From positions 124,001 to 188,000 of the forward strand of contig CBDCYF010000005.1 in the NCBI GenBank assembly GCA_965224065.1: a stretch of DNA of 64,000 nucleotides. Direction: 5' to 3'. The notes under the pieces are model-generated. The model ran no database searches. It was not told the origin of the DNA and worked only from the letters and a program-made list of their open reading frames with translations. The first letter of the stretch is position 1. Every line of letters starts with the position of its first letter. The DNA comes from JAOTZA01 sp965224065 (lineage in GTDB: Bacteria > Acidobacteriota > Thermoanaerobaculia > Multivoradales > JAHEKO01). Position numbers and translations under genes: made by a program. This document shows positions 15,015 to 23,661 of this stretch, piece after piece.

Positions 15015-16865
15015 ATGGCTGGCGTTCGCCGGGCTCTGTTGTGGGTTGTTCTGGGGCTGGCGGTGGCCGCGGTGCTCTACCTCGTCGGCGCCAACTATTT
15101 TCTTCGCAGCGAATGGGGTCGGAAGACCCTCAACCGCAAACCCGACAAGCTGGCGATCGAGTGGGAAAGTGCCTGGACCTGGTTCCCGGGTGTCGTCCAC
15201 GTGCGTGAGCTTTCGCTCGACGGGCATGGGCGGAGGGCCGACTGGCGCGTCGACGCCAACCGGGGCCGCATGGTCATATGGCTTCCCTCGCTCTTGCGGC
15301 GTCATTTCCGGTTGGTGGACGGCCGCGCCGAGGGCGCGCGGGTGGAGGTCGATACCCTGCCGCCGCCCGACACGCCCAGGCCGGTTAAAAGGAAACGGGG
15401 CTGGCGGGTCGATCTGGCCGGTCTCGCCCTCGAGACCCTGGATGAGATTCGGGTCAACGAGTACCGCGTGGTTGGCGATGGTCGGGTGCGAGGGCGAGCC
15501 CGGTTCGAAGTGCGTGGGCCAATGGAGTTCGATCTCAAGCGGATGGCCTTTACGGAGGCCGAGATCTGGAGTGGAGAGGAGCTGGCGGCCAGGTCACTCC
15601 GAATCGACGGCAAGCTCCGGGTCGATCCGTTTGTGGTCGGAGAGGACAAGATGGTGGATCTTTTGACCGGAGTGACCGGCGCAGCCGAGTTGGAAGCGGC
15701 GGACGCCAATCTGGGGTTTGTGGGCGCCTACCTCGAACAGGTGCCCTGGCTGCGGGTCGGGGGCAACGGTCATCTGACCGCGGACCTCGAGGTCACCGAC
15801 GGTTGGATGGCGCCGGGCAGCCGGATCGCGCTCGAGGGGCCGCGAGTCGAAGCCGATTTCTTCGGTTTTCGGGCCGCGGGCGAGGGACGGGTCGACGGGT
15901 TGGTGCCCGAGGGAGCGTCTCACACCGAGCTGGGCGTCCAACTGGATCGGTTCTCGGTGTCGCGTCTGTCCGATGCGGCCGAGATGATGACCGGAGAGGG
16001 GCTGGTGATGACGGTCACCAACGACTCGAACGCGGTGGATCGACCCGCGAGTGGCGTCGAGGCCAAAGTCGAGCTGCCGGAAGCCCAGGTCCCCGACATC
16101 AAAACGCTTGCACCGTACGTCCCGGCGGCCACCGAGATCGAGCTCAAGGGCGGGTCCGCCGTGCTGGCCGCGACGATGCGCTACAGCATGACCGAGCAAA
16201 GCGGCGACGGCCGGCTGCGACTGGATGGTGATGACGTGGAAGCCGCCTATGGAGATGTCGACCTGCGCTCGGACATCGCCTTGGACGCGCGTCTGGGCGA
16301 TGCCCGGTTCGAGGCGGGTACGGTCGATCTCTCGGGGAGCACACTCAACATCGAACGGGTACGGGTTCTCGATCGAGGGGGGATCCGCGACAGCGGCTGG
16401 TGGGGCCGGATGACCCTGCCTCGGGGGCGCCTGGTCGGCGACCTGATCGGCGAAGATCGGGAGCCGGCGGCCCTCGATGGCCGAGTCGAGGCACGGCTGC
16501 GGGACACCGGCCCGCTGGTCGCGCTCCTCGAGCAACGCCTCCCCAAGCTGCGGTGGATCGACGGCATCCTGACCGTCCACGACGTCGAGGCCGAGGCGCA
16601 TGTCTTCGCACAGGGCCGGACGATGCGATTCGGAGAGCTCGAGATCACGGGAGGCGAAAAGGGTCGGCTCGAGCTCCTCGGCGAGCTGGATTTCAAGCCC
16701 CGCGACCCGCGTGGAGTCCTATTTGCACGCTGGGGCAAGCTCACCGCCGCGGTCGCGCTGGAGGAAGGGGAGCGCGACTGGAAGATGATCCGCTCCCGCC
16801 GCTGGTACGACCGGACGGCGCGCGACTATCGTGCGGCCAACCCGGTTGCCTCCGGGGGCCGCTAA
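15015..16865 (+). CDS. AsmA-like membrane-anchored protein
   Basis: A 616-residue protein with one N-terminal transmembrane helix (residues about 6-28, ALLWVVLGLAVAAVLYLVGA) followed by a long beta-rich chain of the AsmA/DUF748 kind: FPGVVHVRELSLDGHG near the start and repeated strands such as LNIERVRVLDRGG later. Members of this group span the periplasm and help lipid traffic or outer-membrane assembly; that role is inferred. ATG at 15015 (MAGVRRAL) follows GAAGG; a GTG 57 bp upstream is the alternative. It ends by a 4-bp overlap with the convergent membrane-protein gene. Confidence 0.6.
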   Translation: MAGVRRALLWVVLGLAVAAVLYLVGANYFLRSEWGRKTLNRKPDKLAIEWESAWTWFPGVVHVRELSLDGHGRRADWRVDANRGRMVIWLPSLLRRHFRLVDGRAEGARVEVDTLPPPDTPRPVKRKRGWRVDLAGLALETLDEIRVNEYRVVGDGRVRGRARFEVRGPMEFDLKRMAFTEAEIWSGEELAARSLRIDGKLRVDPFVVGEDKMVDLLTGVTGAAELEAADANLGFVGAYLEQVPWLRVGGNGHLTADLEVTDGWMAPGSRIALEGPRVEADFFGFRAAGEGRVDGLVPEGASHTELGVQLDRFSVSRLSDAAEMMTGEGLVMTVTNDSNAVDRPASGVEAKVELPEAQVPDIKTLAPYVPAATEIELKGGSAVLAATMRYSMTEQSGDGRLRLDGDDVEAAYGDVDLRSDIALDARLGDARFEAGTVDLSGSTLNIERVRVLDRGGIRDSGWWGRMTLPRGRLVGDLIGEDREPAALDGRVEARLRDTGPLVALLEQRLPKLRWIDGILTVHDVEAEAHVFAQGRTMRFGELEITGGEKGRLELLGELDFKPRDPRGVLFARWGKLTAAVALEEGERDWKMIRSRRWYDRTARDYRAANPVASGGR

Positions 16866-17419
16866 GGCCAGAGCCAGCCGAAGGCGCCGCCGGTTACCAG
16901 CCCGTAGATCAGCGCGTCGAGGGTGTGGCGGAAGGTCGTGCCCCAGCATTGTCCCTTCCAGATCGAGTAGCTGGCGTGGGCGCCGCCGTAGGCCATAAAG
17001 GCGGCCGTGCCGGCAATCCGGAAGACCGACAGGTACTCGGCGCCCGGGCCGAGCACCCGGCCGGTCAGGTAGGCCGTGAGCACTCCCACCACCACGCAGT
17101 AGAGGAACCAGGCGCCCATGTGTTTGCCCATGTTGGGGAAGCCGTTCGGCCGCACGGTGAGAAAGCCGACCGGCCCCTTCTCGAACCTTGTTTTGAGCTC
17201 GGGCGAGTTCCACTCTTTGTGGTCCTCGGGGCAGGGGAAGGCGTAGTCTCCGGGGGGCACTTCCCCCTGCCGCACCGCGTCCATCACTCCGTCTTCGGCG
17301 GGGAGTTTGCGGTAATCCTTCCAGTGGTACTTGAGAACCATGTGGACGATCGTGCTGGCGATGAAGACAAAGACGGCGGCCAACAGAATGGACAGCCAGA
17401 GCTCCGGGATTCCAACCAT
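16862..17419 (-). CDS. Conserved-looking four-helix membrane protein, unknown
   Basis: A 185-residue protein with hydrophobic helices at about 7-27, 103-122, 135-152 and 167-184, and a soluble loop (about 30-95) rich in Pro and charged residues, with DYAFPCPEDHKEWNSP. Start ATG is preceded by AAAGGA. It precedes no obvious partner on the same strand except that it lies downstream of the small secreted protein gene, separated by 54 bp, so both may share a transcript. Family not recognised. Confidence 0.65.
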   Translation of the reverse strand: MVGIPELWLSILLAAVFVFIASTIVHMVLKYHWKDYRKLPAEDGVMDAVRQGEVPPGDYAFPCPEDHKEWNSPELKTRFEKGPVGFLTVRPNGFPNMGKHMGAWFLYCVVVGVLTAYLTGRVLGPGAEYLSVFRIAGTAAFMAYGGAHASYSIWKGQCWGTTFRHTLDALIYGLVTGGAFGWLWP

Positions 17420-17473
17420 AGTCGGGGTCCTTTCTATTTCGGTTCTTGGAAAGAGAAGGCGCGTAGGGTCGAG

Positions 17474-17953
17474 TTACTCCTCTGTCTCCATCTCCTTGAA
17501 ATGGAGCTCGCGGGTCAGGACGGTCGAGCGGATGGTCCGCATGTCTTCGCGGGCGACGTTGTCGGTCTGCATGTCTTCCATGCTGCCCATGATCTTGGCC
17601 GCCATGGCTTCGAACTCGTCGAGTGTCTGGTCAAAAACGGCCATGTTCTTGAGCTCGGTCATCAAGATCAGGTCGGGCTCGCCGTCGCGCACGTTGGAGA
17701 CCTGGAACATCTTGTAGGAAAGGACGTCACCCCTCTTCATCTGCTCTTCCATAAAGGCCCGCCACACCTGGGACAGGTTCTTCATGTAGGAGTTGAGCAT
17801 GTTGGGTTTGGTTTCGACATAGGTGATCTGCCACACGCTGCCCTGGTCCCAGACCCTGTCGGTGGTCTGCGCGGTCGCTGGGTGGATCGCCAGACCCATG
17901 CCGAGCAACAGCGTCAGAACGAGCACGAAGGACATTTTCTTCATCCACGTCAT
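17474..17953 (-). CDS. Small secreted protein, possible NIPSNAP-like fold
   Basis: A 159-residue protein. Residues 1-29 are a signal peptide (KKMSFVLVLTLLLGMGLAIH, cleavage near ATAQ). The mature part has a pattern of a strand, a long helix, strands and a helix (WQITYVETKPNM, SYMKNLSQVWRAFMEEQMKRG, DLILMTELKNMAVF), which resembles dimeric ferredoxin-like barrels such as NIPSNAP or EthD proteins; this is a guess from pattern only. ATG at 17953 has AAGGAG upstream, and longer starts add non-signal sequence. Periplasmic or secreted, function unknown. Confidence 0.65.
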   Translation of the reverse strand: MTWMKKMSFVLVLTLLLGMGLAIHPATAQTTDRVWDQGSVWQITYVETKPNMLNSYMKNLSQVWRAFMEEQMKRGDVLSYKMFQVSNVRDGEPDLILMTELKNMAVFDQTLDEFEAMAAKIMGSMEDMQTDNVAREDMRTIRSTVLTRELHFKEMETEE

Positions 17954-18026
17954 TCGATTTCTCCTTGCCTCTTGGGAGGCGGTTGGGCGGTCGGATCGGA
18001 CCGCCGGTTGCCGGAGATTGCATGCG

Positions 18027-18047
18027 CGGATCTCGCGGAGAGATCCC
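18027..18047. promoter_or_regulatory. Dyad in divergent promoter region
   Basis: GGATCTC/GAGATCC around GCGGA, extended by CGC/GCG with one bulge, about halfway between the start of the small secreted protein (minus) and the amidase (plus). It could be an operator or leader hairpin for either gene. Confidence 0.35.
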
Positions 18048-18175
18048 GCGGTTCCCCTGAGAAGACTTCCGGGCTCCAAGCTGGAAAGAGTGTCGGGGTT
18101 GCGGGACCGGTTTGTCAAGGGTGTTCAGTAAGATGGCCGGCGGTTCAGGCAACGCACGCGGAGAGAGGAGGCCCG

Positions 18176-19825
18176 ATGCTGGATCGCAGGGAGTTCTTCA
18201 AGACCGGAGCCGTGGGAGCGGCGGTTGCGGCGACGACCACCGCGACGGGCTGCGCGCCACCGGCCGCCGAGGAGTCGCCCCCCGGGGGGGCGGCGGTCCA
18301 AGAGTTTTCGACCCCCGCCTTCGAGCTCGAGGAGTGGACGGTCGATCGTCTTCAAGAGGCCATGGTCTCGGGTGAACAGACCGCGCGCTCGATCGCGGAG
18401 CGGTACCTCGAGCGGATCGAGGCCCTTGACCGGACGGGCCCGGAGATCCGGTCGGTGATCGAGGTCAACCCCGAGGCGCTCGAGATCGCCGATATCCTGG
18501 ACGAGCAACGGTCTGCTGGTACCGTGCTCGGCCCGCTCCACGGCGTCCCGGTGTTGATCAAGGACAACATCGACACCCACGATCGGATGTCGACCACCGC
18601 GGGGTCGCTGGCGCTCGCCGGGACGATCGCGCCGGAAGATTCGCATGTGGTCAAGCAACTGCGTCGCGGCGGCGCGCTGATCCTGGGGAAAACCAACCTG
18701 TCCGAGTGGGCCAATTTTCGCTCCGAGCGCTCGTCGTCGGGCTGGAGCGGCCGTGGGGGGCAGACCAAGAATCCCTACGCGCTGGACCGCAACCCCTGTG
18801 GCTCGAGCTCGGGCTCGGGCGCGGCGGCGTCCGCCAATTTCGCCGCGCTGGCGATCGGCACCGAGACCGACGGGTCGGTGGTGTGTCCGTCGAACGCCAA
18901 CGGCATTGTCGGCGTCAAGCCCACTCTGGGCCTGGTCAGCCGCAGCGGCATCGTTCCGATCGCTCATTCTCAGGACACCGCCGGGCCGATGGCGCGGACC
19001 GTCCGTGACGCAGCGGTCTTGCTGGGAGTCATGGTTGGGCCGGATCCGACCGATCCGATCACGGTGGACGGGGCACAACGCGGCCACTCGGATTACACGC
19101 AGTTTCTAGATCCGGCGGGCCTGGCCGGCGCGCGGATCGGTGTCTGGCGCGCACGCTTCGGCTTTCACGAGCGGGTGGACGAGGCGCTGGAGGAGGGCAT
19201 CGCTGCGATGAAGGTGGCCGGTGCCGAGGTGATCGACCCGATCGAGATGCCGTCGATCGGAGAGATCCGCAACAACGAGTACGAGGTCCTGCTCTACGAG
19301 TTCAAGACCGATCTCGAGAAGTACCTGGCTGGTCGCGGACCCGACACCGAGCCGCGGACGTTGGCGGACCTGATCGCCTACAACGAAGCCAACGCCGCGA
19401 AAGAGATGCCCTATTTTCAACAGGAGATCTTTCTCAAGGCCGAGGAGAAAGGCCCGCTGACCGAGAAGGCCTATCTCGAAGCGCTCGCGACGTCGAAGAG
19501 ACTGTCGCGTGAAGAAGGGATCGACCGGGTAGTCGCCGAGCACCGCCTGGACGCCATTGTCGCGCCCACCGGCGGACCGGCCTGGGTGACGGATCTGGTC
19601 AACGGCGATCACTTCGGCGGTGGCAGCTCGCAGGCGGCGGCGGTATCGGGCTATGCCAACGTCACGGTGCCCGCTGGAGCGGTGTTCGGGCTGCCGGTGG
19701 GGATGTCGTTTATCGGTCCCTCGTTTAGCGAGCCGACGCTCCTCAAGCTGGCCTACGCCTTCGAGCAGACGACCCAGGCCCGTATGGCGCCGCGGTTTCT
19801 GACGACCGCGGACCTCGAGGCTTGA
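18176..19825 (+). CDS. Amidase-signature hydrolase, Tat-exported lipoprotein
   Basis: A 549-residue amidase-signature enzyme. The N-terminus has a Tat motif (RREFFK), an Ala-rich segment and a lipobox-like TATGC with Cys at about 26, so it is probably exported folded and lipid-anchored. The catalytic Ser-cisSer-Lys triad is Lys129 (PVLIKDNID), a Ser of CGSSSGSGAA (about 210) and Ser234 (GTETDGSVVCP). The conserved CPSNANGIVGVKPTLGLVS follows. Such enzymes hydrolyse amide bonds of small molecules or peptides; the substrate is unknown. It is distinct from GatA, being exported. ATG chosen at 18176 with GAGAGGAGG upstream; it is coupled to the following gene by a TTGA overlap. Confidence 0.85.
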   Translation: MLDRREFFKTGAVGAAVAATTTATGCAPPAAEESPPGGAAVQEFSTPAFELEEWTVDRLQEAMVSGEQTARSIAERYLERIEALDRTGPEIRSVIEVNPEALEIADILDEQRSAGTVLGPLHGVPVLIKDNIDTHDRMSTTAGSLALAGTIAPEDSHVVKQLRRGGALILGKTNLSEWANFRSERSSSGWSGRGGQTKNPYALDRNPCGSSSGSGAAASANFAALAIGTETDGSVVCPSNANGIVGVKPTLGLVSRSGIVPIAHSQDTAGPMARTVRDAAVLLGVMVGPDPTDPITVDGAQRGHSDYTQFLDPAGLAGARIGVWRARFGFHERVDEALEEGIAAMKVAGAEVIDPIEMPSIGEIRNNEYEVLLYEFKTDLEKYLAGRGPDTEPRTLADLIAYNEANAAKEMPYFQQEIFLKAEEKGPLTEKAYLEALATSKRLSREEGIDRVVAEHRLDAIVAPTGGPAWVTDLVNGDHFGGGSSQAAAVSGYANVTVPAGAVFGLPVGMSFIGPSFSEPTLLKLAYAFEQTTQARMAPRFLTTADLEA

Positions 19826-21492
19826 CCGCCTGCCGCCGGCGGGCGTGGAAAACCCTCGCAGTGCCGGTGCTCGTAGCGGCAGCGCTCGCTGTCGGTTGTA
19901 CTGCGGAGTCCGATCGGGAGGTTCCACGACTCCCGGAAACCCGCGGCACGATTCTGATCTCGCTCGACACTCTGGGCGCGGCCCATCTCGGGGCCTACGG
20001 CTACAAAAGGGACACCAGCCCGTTTCTCGACGCGCTCGCCCGAAGGGGCGTGCTGTTCGAGAACGCCGTCGTCCAGTACCCGTCGACGCTGGTGTCGCAC
20101 ATGTCGCTTTTCTCGGGGCTGTACCCGCGCGAGCACGGCGTGCTGCGTGAGCTCAAGCGGTTGGCGGCCGAGATCCAACCGCTCCCCGAGCTCATGCTCC
20201 AAGGGGGGCTCTCCACCGGTGGATTCACCGAGGGCGGCTATGTCAGCGACAAGGCCGATTTCGGCCGCGGATTCGAGGTCTTCGAGATCGGCGCGCCCGG
20301 AGGGCGGGCGGTCGAGACGACGCTGGCCAAGGGCCTCGAGTTCCTGCGGCGGGTCGGCCCGGAGCAGCGTTTTTTTCTTTTTCTGCACACCTACGCGGTG
20401 CATCCTCCCTACGAGCCGCCGGAGGAATACCGCGAGCTTTTCTGGTCGGAGCCCGAGCCCGCCGATCGCGATGTCTCGGCCCGGCTGGTGCGCGACGTCT
20501 ATATGGGCCGCCGGACAGTGGCACCAGGCGAGCTCAATTATCTGGTCTCTCAATACGATGGACTGGTCCGGTATCTGGACGACTCGCTTTCGTCGTTCTT
20601 TGAAGCTCTCGAGCACGACGGCCGGCTGAACGACACGACGGTGATCTTGACTTCCGACCATGGGGAGGAGTTTCTCGAGCACGGGGCTCTGGGCCACTAT
20701 CAGGTCTACCCGCAGACTCTTTTTGTGCCGTTGATCGTGCTGCATCCGGGAGTCGAGCCCGGCCGACGGGTGACGGAGCTGGTCGAGCTGGTGGATCTGC
20801 TGCCGACTCTCTGCGATCTGAGCTCGATACGCTGTCCCGAGGGACTCTCGGGTGAGAGCCTGGTCCCCTGGCTGCGAGCCTCGACGGCGCCGCGGCACTC
20901 TTCCCGGGAGGCGTGGGCCGAGGTGTCCGACCAGGAGACCGCGCAGACCTTGATCGTCCAGGGCGACGACCGGCTCTACCAGGTTCTACGCGCTTCGCGG
21001 GTCGGCGAAGCGGGGGGCACCTGGATGTCCCGCTCGGTACGCTTCGACGCCGAAGGAAAGCAGCTCCAGACGCGCATGGTCAGCTTTGCCCGGCCGCGCC
21101 GGGTCTCGTGGACCGTGGACGGCCGGGAGCGGGGCTCGTTCGAGGTGGGCGAGGCGTGGAGCGAGGTGCAGCTCGATCTGGGTGGGCCGGGTCGCCATCG
21201 GGTCGAGCTCTCGACCGATTCGTGCGATGTTCCCATGCAGCTCGGGCGGGGAAACGACTCCCGCTGTCTGTCGCTCAAGATCGCGGGTGTCGAGCTCGCC
21301 CGCGCCGAGCTCTTCGACTTGACCGAAGACCGCTGGCAAGCGGTCGACCGTTCGCTCGCTCGGCCCGAGCTGTTCACGCGGCTGCTCGAACGGCTCGATC
21401 GAAGACGATTCGATCTGGTCGCGCCACCCCGTGACGTCGAAGCCGCCCAAGAGAGGCGCGACGAGTTGCGGGCCCTCGGCTACATCGACTAG
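19822..21492 (+). CDS. Sulfatase-fold lipoprotein hydrolase/transferase with Thr nucleophile
   Basis: A 556-residue alkaline-phosphatase-superfamily protein. TTG start overlaps the amidase stop. Signal peptide with lipobox (ALAVGC, Cys26). Metal-site motifs are ILISLDTLGAAHLGAYGY, YPSTLVSHMSLFSGLYPREHGV, VILTSDHGEEFLEHG. At the place where formylglycine sulfatases have Cys or Ser (C-x-P-S-R) this protein has Thr in STLVSH, so it cannot be a classical FGly sulfatase. It is more likely a phospho- or sulfo-transferase/hydrolase of the LTA-synthase-like branch. The last 120 residues are an extra beta-rich domain. Coupling with the exported amidase suggests joint periplasmic breakdown of a modified compound. 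Confidence 0.75.
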   Translation: MTACRRRAWKTLAVPVLVAAALAVGCTAESDREVPRLPETRGTILISLDTLGAAHLGAYGYKRDTSPFLDALARRGVLFENAVVQYPSTLVSHMSLFSGLYPREHGVLRELKRLAAEIQPLPELMLQGGLSTGGFTEGGYVSDKADFGRGFEVFEIGAPGGRAVETTLAKGLEFLRRVGPEQRFFLFLHTYAVHPPYEPPEEYRELFWSEPEPADRDVSARLVRDVYMGRRTVAPGELNYLVSQYDGLVRYLDDSLSSFFEALEHDGRLNDTTVILTSDHGEEFLEHGALGHYQVYPQTLFVPLIVLHPGVEPGRRVTELVELVDLLPTLCDLSSIRCPEGLSGESLVPWLRASTAPRHSSREAWAEVSDQETAQTLIVQGDDRLYQVLRASRVGEAGGTWMSRSVRFDAEGKQLQTRMVSFARPRRVSWTVDGRERGSFEVGEAWSEVQLDLGGPGRHRVELSTDSCDVPMQLGRGNDSRCLSLKIAGVELARAELFDLTEDRWQAVDRSLARPELFTRLLERLDRRRFDLVAPPRDVEAAQERRDELRALGYID

Positions 21493-21617
21493 GCCGCCGC
21501 AGGTCGACGCAGGCCGGCGCGCGGAATAGACGCCAGGCCCTGTGCTAAGCTCCGCGCCAACAACCCTGTTTGACGCGGTCTGTGGAGGAGTGCCGGTGAG
21601 GAAGGCGCGACAGCGAG

Positions 21618-22097
21618 GTGATAGCGTGCCGCTACTCGATGCGGCGAGATTGGGTTGCGTTTCTGGTGCTGGCCGTCTGCGGCTCAGGCTGTGGTTCCTC
21701 CGACGGAGTTGCGGACCCTTCGGAGCCCCCGGGGAAGTCCACCGGCGAACGGCGCATCGAGATCGCCCGCGCCGGGGGCATTCTGGGCGAGACCGTGGAG
21801 TGGAGGCTCCATCCCGACGGCCGGATAACGTCCCCGGACAATGTGAGCCTCGGGGAGGTCGCGCCCGCGCGGATAGAAGAGCTGTTCTCGCTCTGCGCAC
21901 AAACCCGACAGCCGGGGCCGTCTGCAACGACCTGCGCCGACTGCTACCAGTACACGATTCGTTGCCTCTCCGCCGAGCCTCGAACGCTCGAGCTGGTCGA
22001 AGGATTGCCGGGGAGTCCGCCGCTGCTGGCCGCGGTCCTCGATCTGCTCGACGAGATTCGCACCGGTACGTCCATTCCACCGACCCCTTCCAACTGA
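21618..22097 (+). CDS. Small lipoprotein, unknown
   Basis: A 159-residue protein (GTG at 21618; ATG at 21639 would give MRRDW and is equally good). Lipoprotein signal with VLAVCGSGCGSS, then a single compact domain with EWRLHPDGRITSPD and a pair of Cys at TTCADCYQY plus IRCLS that could form disulfides. No family recognised. A strong hairpin immediately follows its stop. Confidence 0.6.
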   Translation: MIACRYSMRRDWVAFLVLAVCGSGCGSSDGVADPSEPPGKSTGERRIEIARAGGILGETVEWRLHPDGRITSPDNVSLGEVAPARIEELFSLCAQTRQPGPSATTCADCYQYTIRCLSAEPRTLELVEGLPGSPPLLAAVLDLLDEIRTGTSIPPTPSN

Positions 22098-22115
22098 CCG
22101 CGTCCGCTGACGCGG
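22098..22115 (+). terminator. Hairpin after lipoprotein gene
   Basis: Perfect CCGCGTC/GACGCGG stem with 4-nt loop starting at the base after the stop codon. No U-tract, but position and strength favour a terminator. Confidence 0.55.
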
Positions 22116-22169
22116 TGTGTCAACCCGGCCGTTGCCTTCTACGGGCATGGCCAGAAAAGGAGCGACCCG

Positions 22170-23249
22170 ATGTGTGAGTTTCTGACGCCCTGCCATCCCA
22201 TCCAGTGCATCATTCCGCCCCACATGCTCGACACCATGAAGATGCGCGGCGACGACAAGGTGAAGAAGATGGTCGCCGATCTCGAAAAGCGCGCCGCCGA
22301 CTATCGCCAGAAGCGGGTCGAGATGGCGCCGACCGCTGACGACATGGAAGCCAAGGCCGCGGCGTTTATCGCCCCATTGACCAAGATCAAACCAAGCCGC
22401 AAGGTCTACGACGCCAAGAACCGCGCGACCCTTCCGGGGACTCTGGCTCGGGACGAGACCACCGGGGCCAGCTCGGACAAGGGGGTCAACGACGCCTTCA
22501 ACGGCTCCGGCGATACGTTCAACCTCTACTGGGACAACTACGGCCGGAACTCGATCGACGGCTTTGGGCTGACCATGAGATCGACCGTCCACTACCGCAC
22601 CGATTTCAACAATGCGTTCTGGAACGGCTCGCAGATGGTCTACGGTGACGGCGACGGAGTGATCTTCAAGCCCTTTACCGGGGACCGCACCGTGATCGCC
22701 CACGAGTTGTCCCACGGCGTGGTCCAGTTCTCGGGTGGGTTGGTGTACCAGAATCAGTCCGGCGCGCTCAATGAGTCGTTTGCCGACGTTTTTGGCGCGC
22801 TTTCGGTTCAGTACAAGAAAAAGCAGCAGCCGAGTGACGCCGACTGGCTGATCGGAAAGGACATCCTGGGTCCCGACATCAATGGCGTGGCGCTGCGCTC
22901 GATGAGCGCGCCTGGAACGGCCTACAACGACCCCATGCTGGGCCGGGATCCGCAGCCCTTTCATATGGATTTCTACGTCAATACGTCGAGCGACAACGGC
23001 GGCGTGCATATCAACTCGGGCATCCCCAACCAGGCCTTCTATCTGCTCGCCAATTATCTGAACGCCCCGGCATGGGAGAAGGCCGGTAAGATCTGGTACG
23101 AGACCATGCAGCGATTCAACAACCCGACCGGGAGCTTTGCCGACTGGGCCGACAAGACCGTCGAGGTGGCGCGCGACGAGTACGGCTCCGGGAGCCGCGA
23201 GCAGCTCTTTACCCGCCGCGCCTGGCGGCTCGTGGGGATCGGCGTCTGA
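22170..23249 (+). CDS. M4 (thermolysin family) metallopeptidase, protealysin type
   Basis: A 359-residue zinc peptidase. HELSH at 178-182 gives the two His ligands and catalytic Glu179; Glu202 (NESFADVFG) is the third ligand; His280 (GGVHINSGI) is the transition-state His. The short precursor starts MCEFLTPCHPIQCIIPPHML: there is no signal peptide, and the Pro-Pro-x-x-Leu element is the propeptide mark of protealysin-like peptidases, which are kept inside the cell or leave it by unknown means. About 300 residues of mature enzyme are normal for this group. The gene is directly followed by an emfourin-like inhibitor gene. Confidence 0.9.
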   Translation: MCEFLTPCHPIQCIIPPHMLDTMKMRGDDKVKKMVADLEKRAADYRQKRVEMAPTADDMEAKAAAFIAPLTKIKPSRKVYDAKNRATLPGTLARDETTGASSDKGVNDAFNGSGDTFNLYWDNYGRNSIDGFGLTMRSTVHYRTDFNNAFWNGSQMVYGDGDGVIFKPFTGDRTVIAHELSHGVVQFSGGLVYQNQSGALNESFADVFGALSVQYKKKQQPSDADWLIGKDILGPDINGVALRSMSAPGTAYNDPMLGRDPQPFHMDFYVNTSSDNGGVHINSGIPNQAFYLLANYLNAPAWEKAGKIWYETMQRFNNPTGSFADWADKTVEVARDEYGSGSREQLFTRRAWRLVGIGV

Positions 23250-23584
23250 AGTTCGCGCTGCGCTCGAGCGGCGGGTTCGCCAACATCCAGATCGGCGGCG
23301 AGCTCGACACCCGGGAGCTGCCGCCCGAGATGGCGGAGCGGGTCGAGCGCACCCTTACTCGGAAGTGCCTGGCCGAAGCGGCGAAAGCGGCGCCCGATCC
23401 GTACACGGCCGACGGGATGCTCTACGAGGTGGTCGTGCATCCCGGTGACGAGCAGGGTTCGCCGGAGGTATTCCGGCTGAGCGACTCGGCGGTCGCTCCC
23501 GAGTTGGGGGAGTTGCTGTCGGAGTTGATGGGCGAGATCGTGCACCGGCGTGTCCGGGAGTCCGCCGCCGGCGAAGAAGAGTAG
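23246..23584 (+). CDS. Emfourin-like inhibitor of the M4 peptidase
   Basis: The frame overlapping the M4 stop reads KFALRSSGGFANIQIGGELD, TRELPPEMAERVERTL, then DGMLYEVVVHPGD and a C-terminal helix ELGELLSELMGEIV, which is the pattern of emfourin (M4in), the small inhibitor encoded next to protealysin genes. No ATG/GTG/TTG lies at its natural start; CTG at 23246 overlaps the M4 stop as CTGA and gives 112 residues, the normal size. The first ATG in frame (23330) would delete the conserved Ser-Gly-Gly-Phe region. Function: blocks the neighbouring peptidase inside the cell. The family call is confident, the start codon less so. Confidence 0.75.
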   Translation: MKFALRSSGGFANIQIGGELDTRELPPEMAERVERTLTRKCLAEAAKAAPDPYTADGMLYEVVVHPGDEQGSPEVFRLSDSAVAPELGELLSELMGEIVHRRVRESAAGEEE

Positions 23585-23661
23585 CCGTTTCCCGCCCCGC
23601 CGCCTCAGACCTGGCTTACTATTGGCGTGATGCTGGGTTGGCGACAGAAGGAGGGTAGCCG

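Noticed and set aside
16400..18175. Very long upstream extension of the amidase frame
   Set aside because: The open frame crosses two minus-strand genes; the Tat signal at 18176 with a good ribosome site marks the true start.
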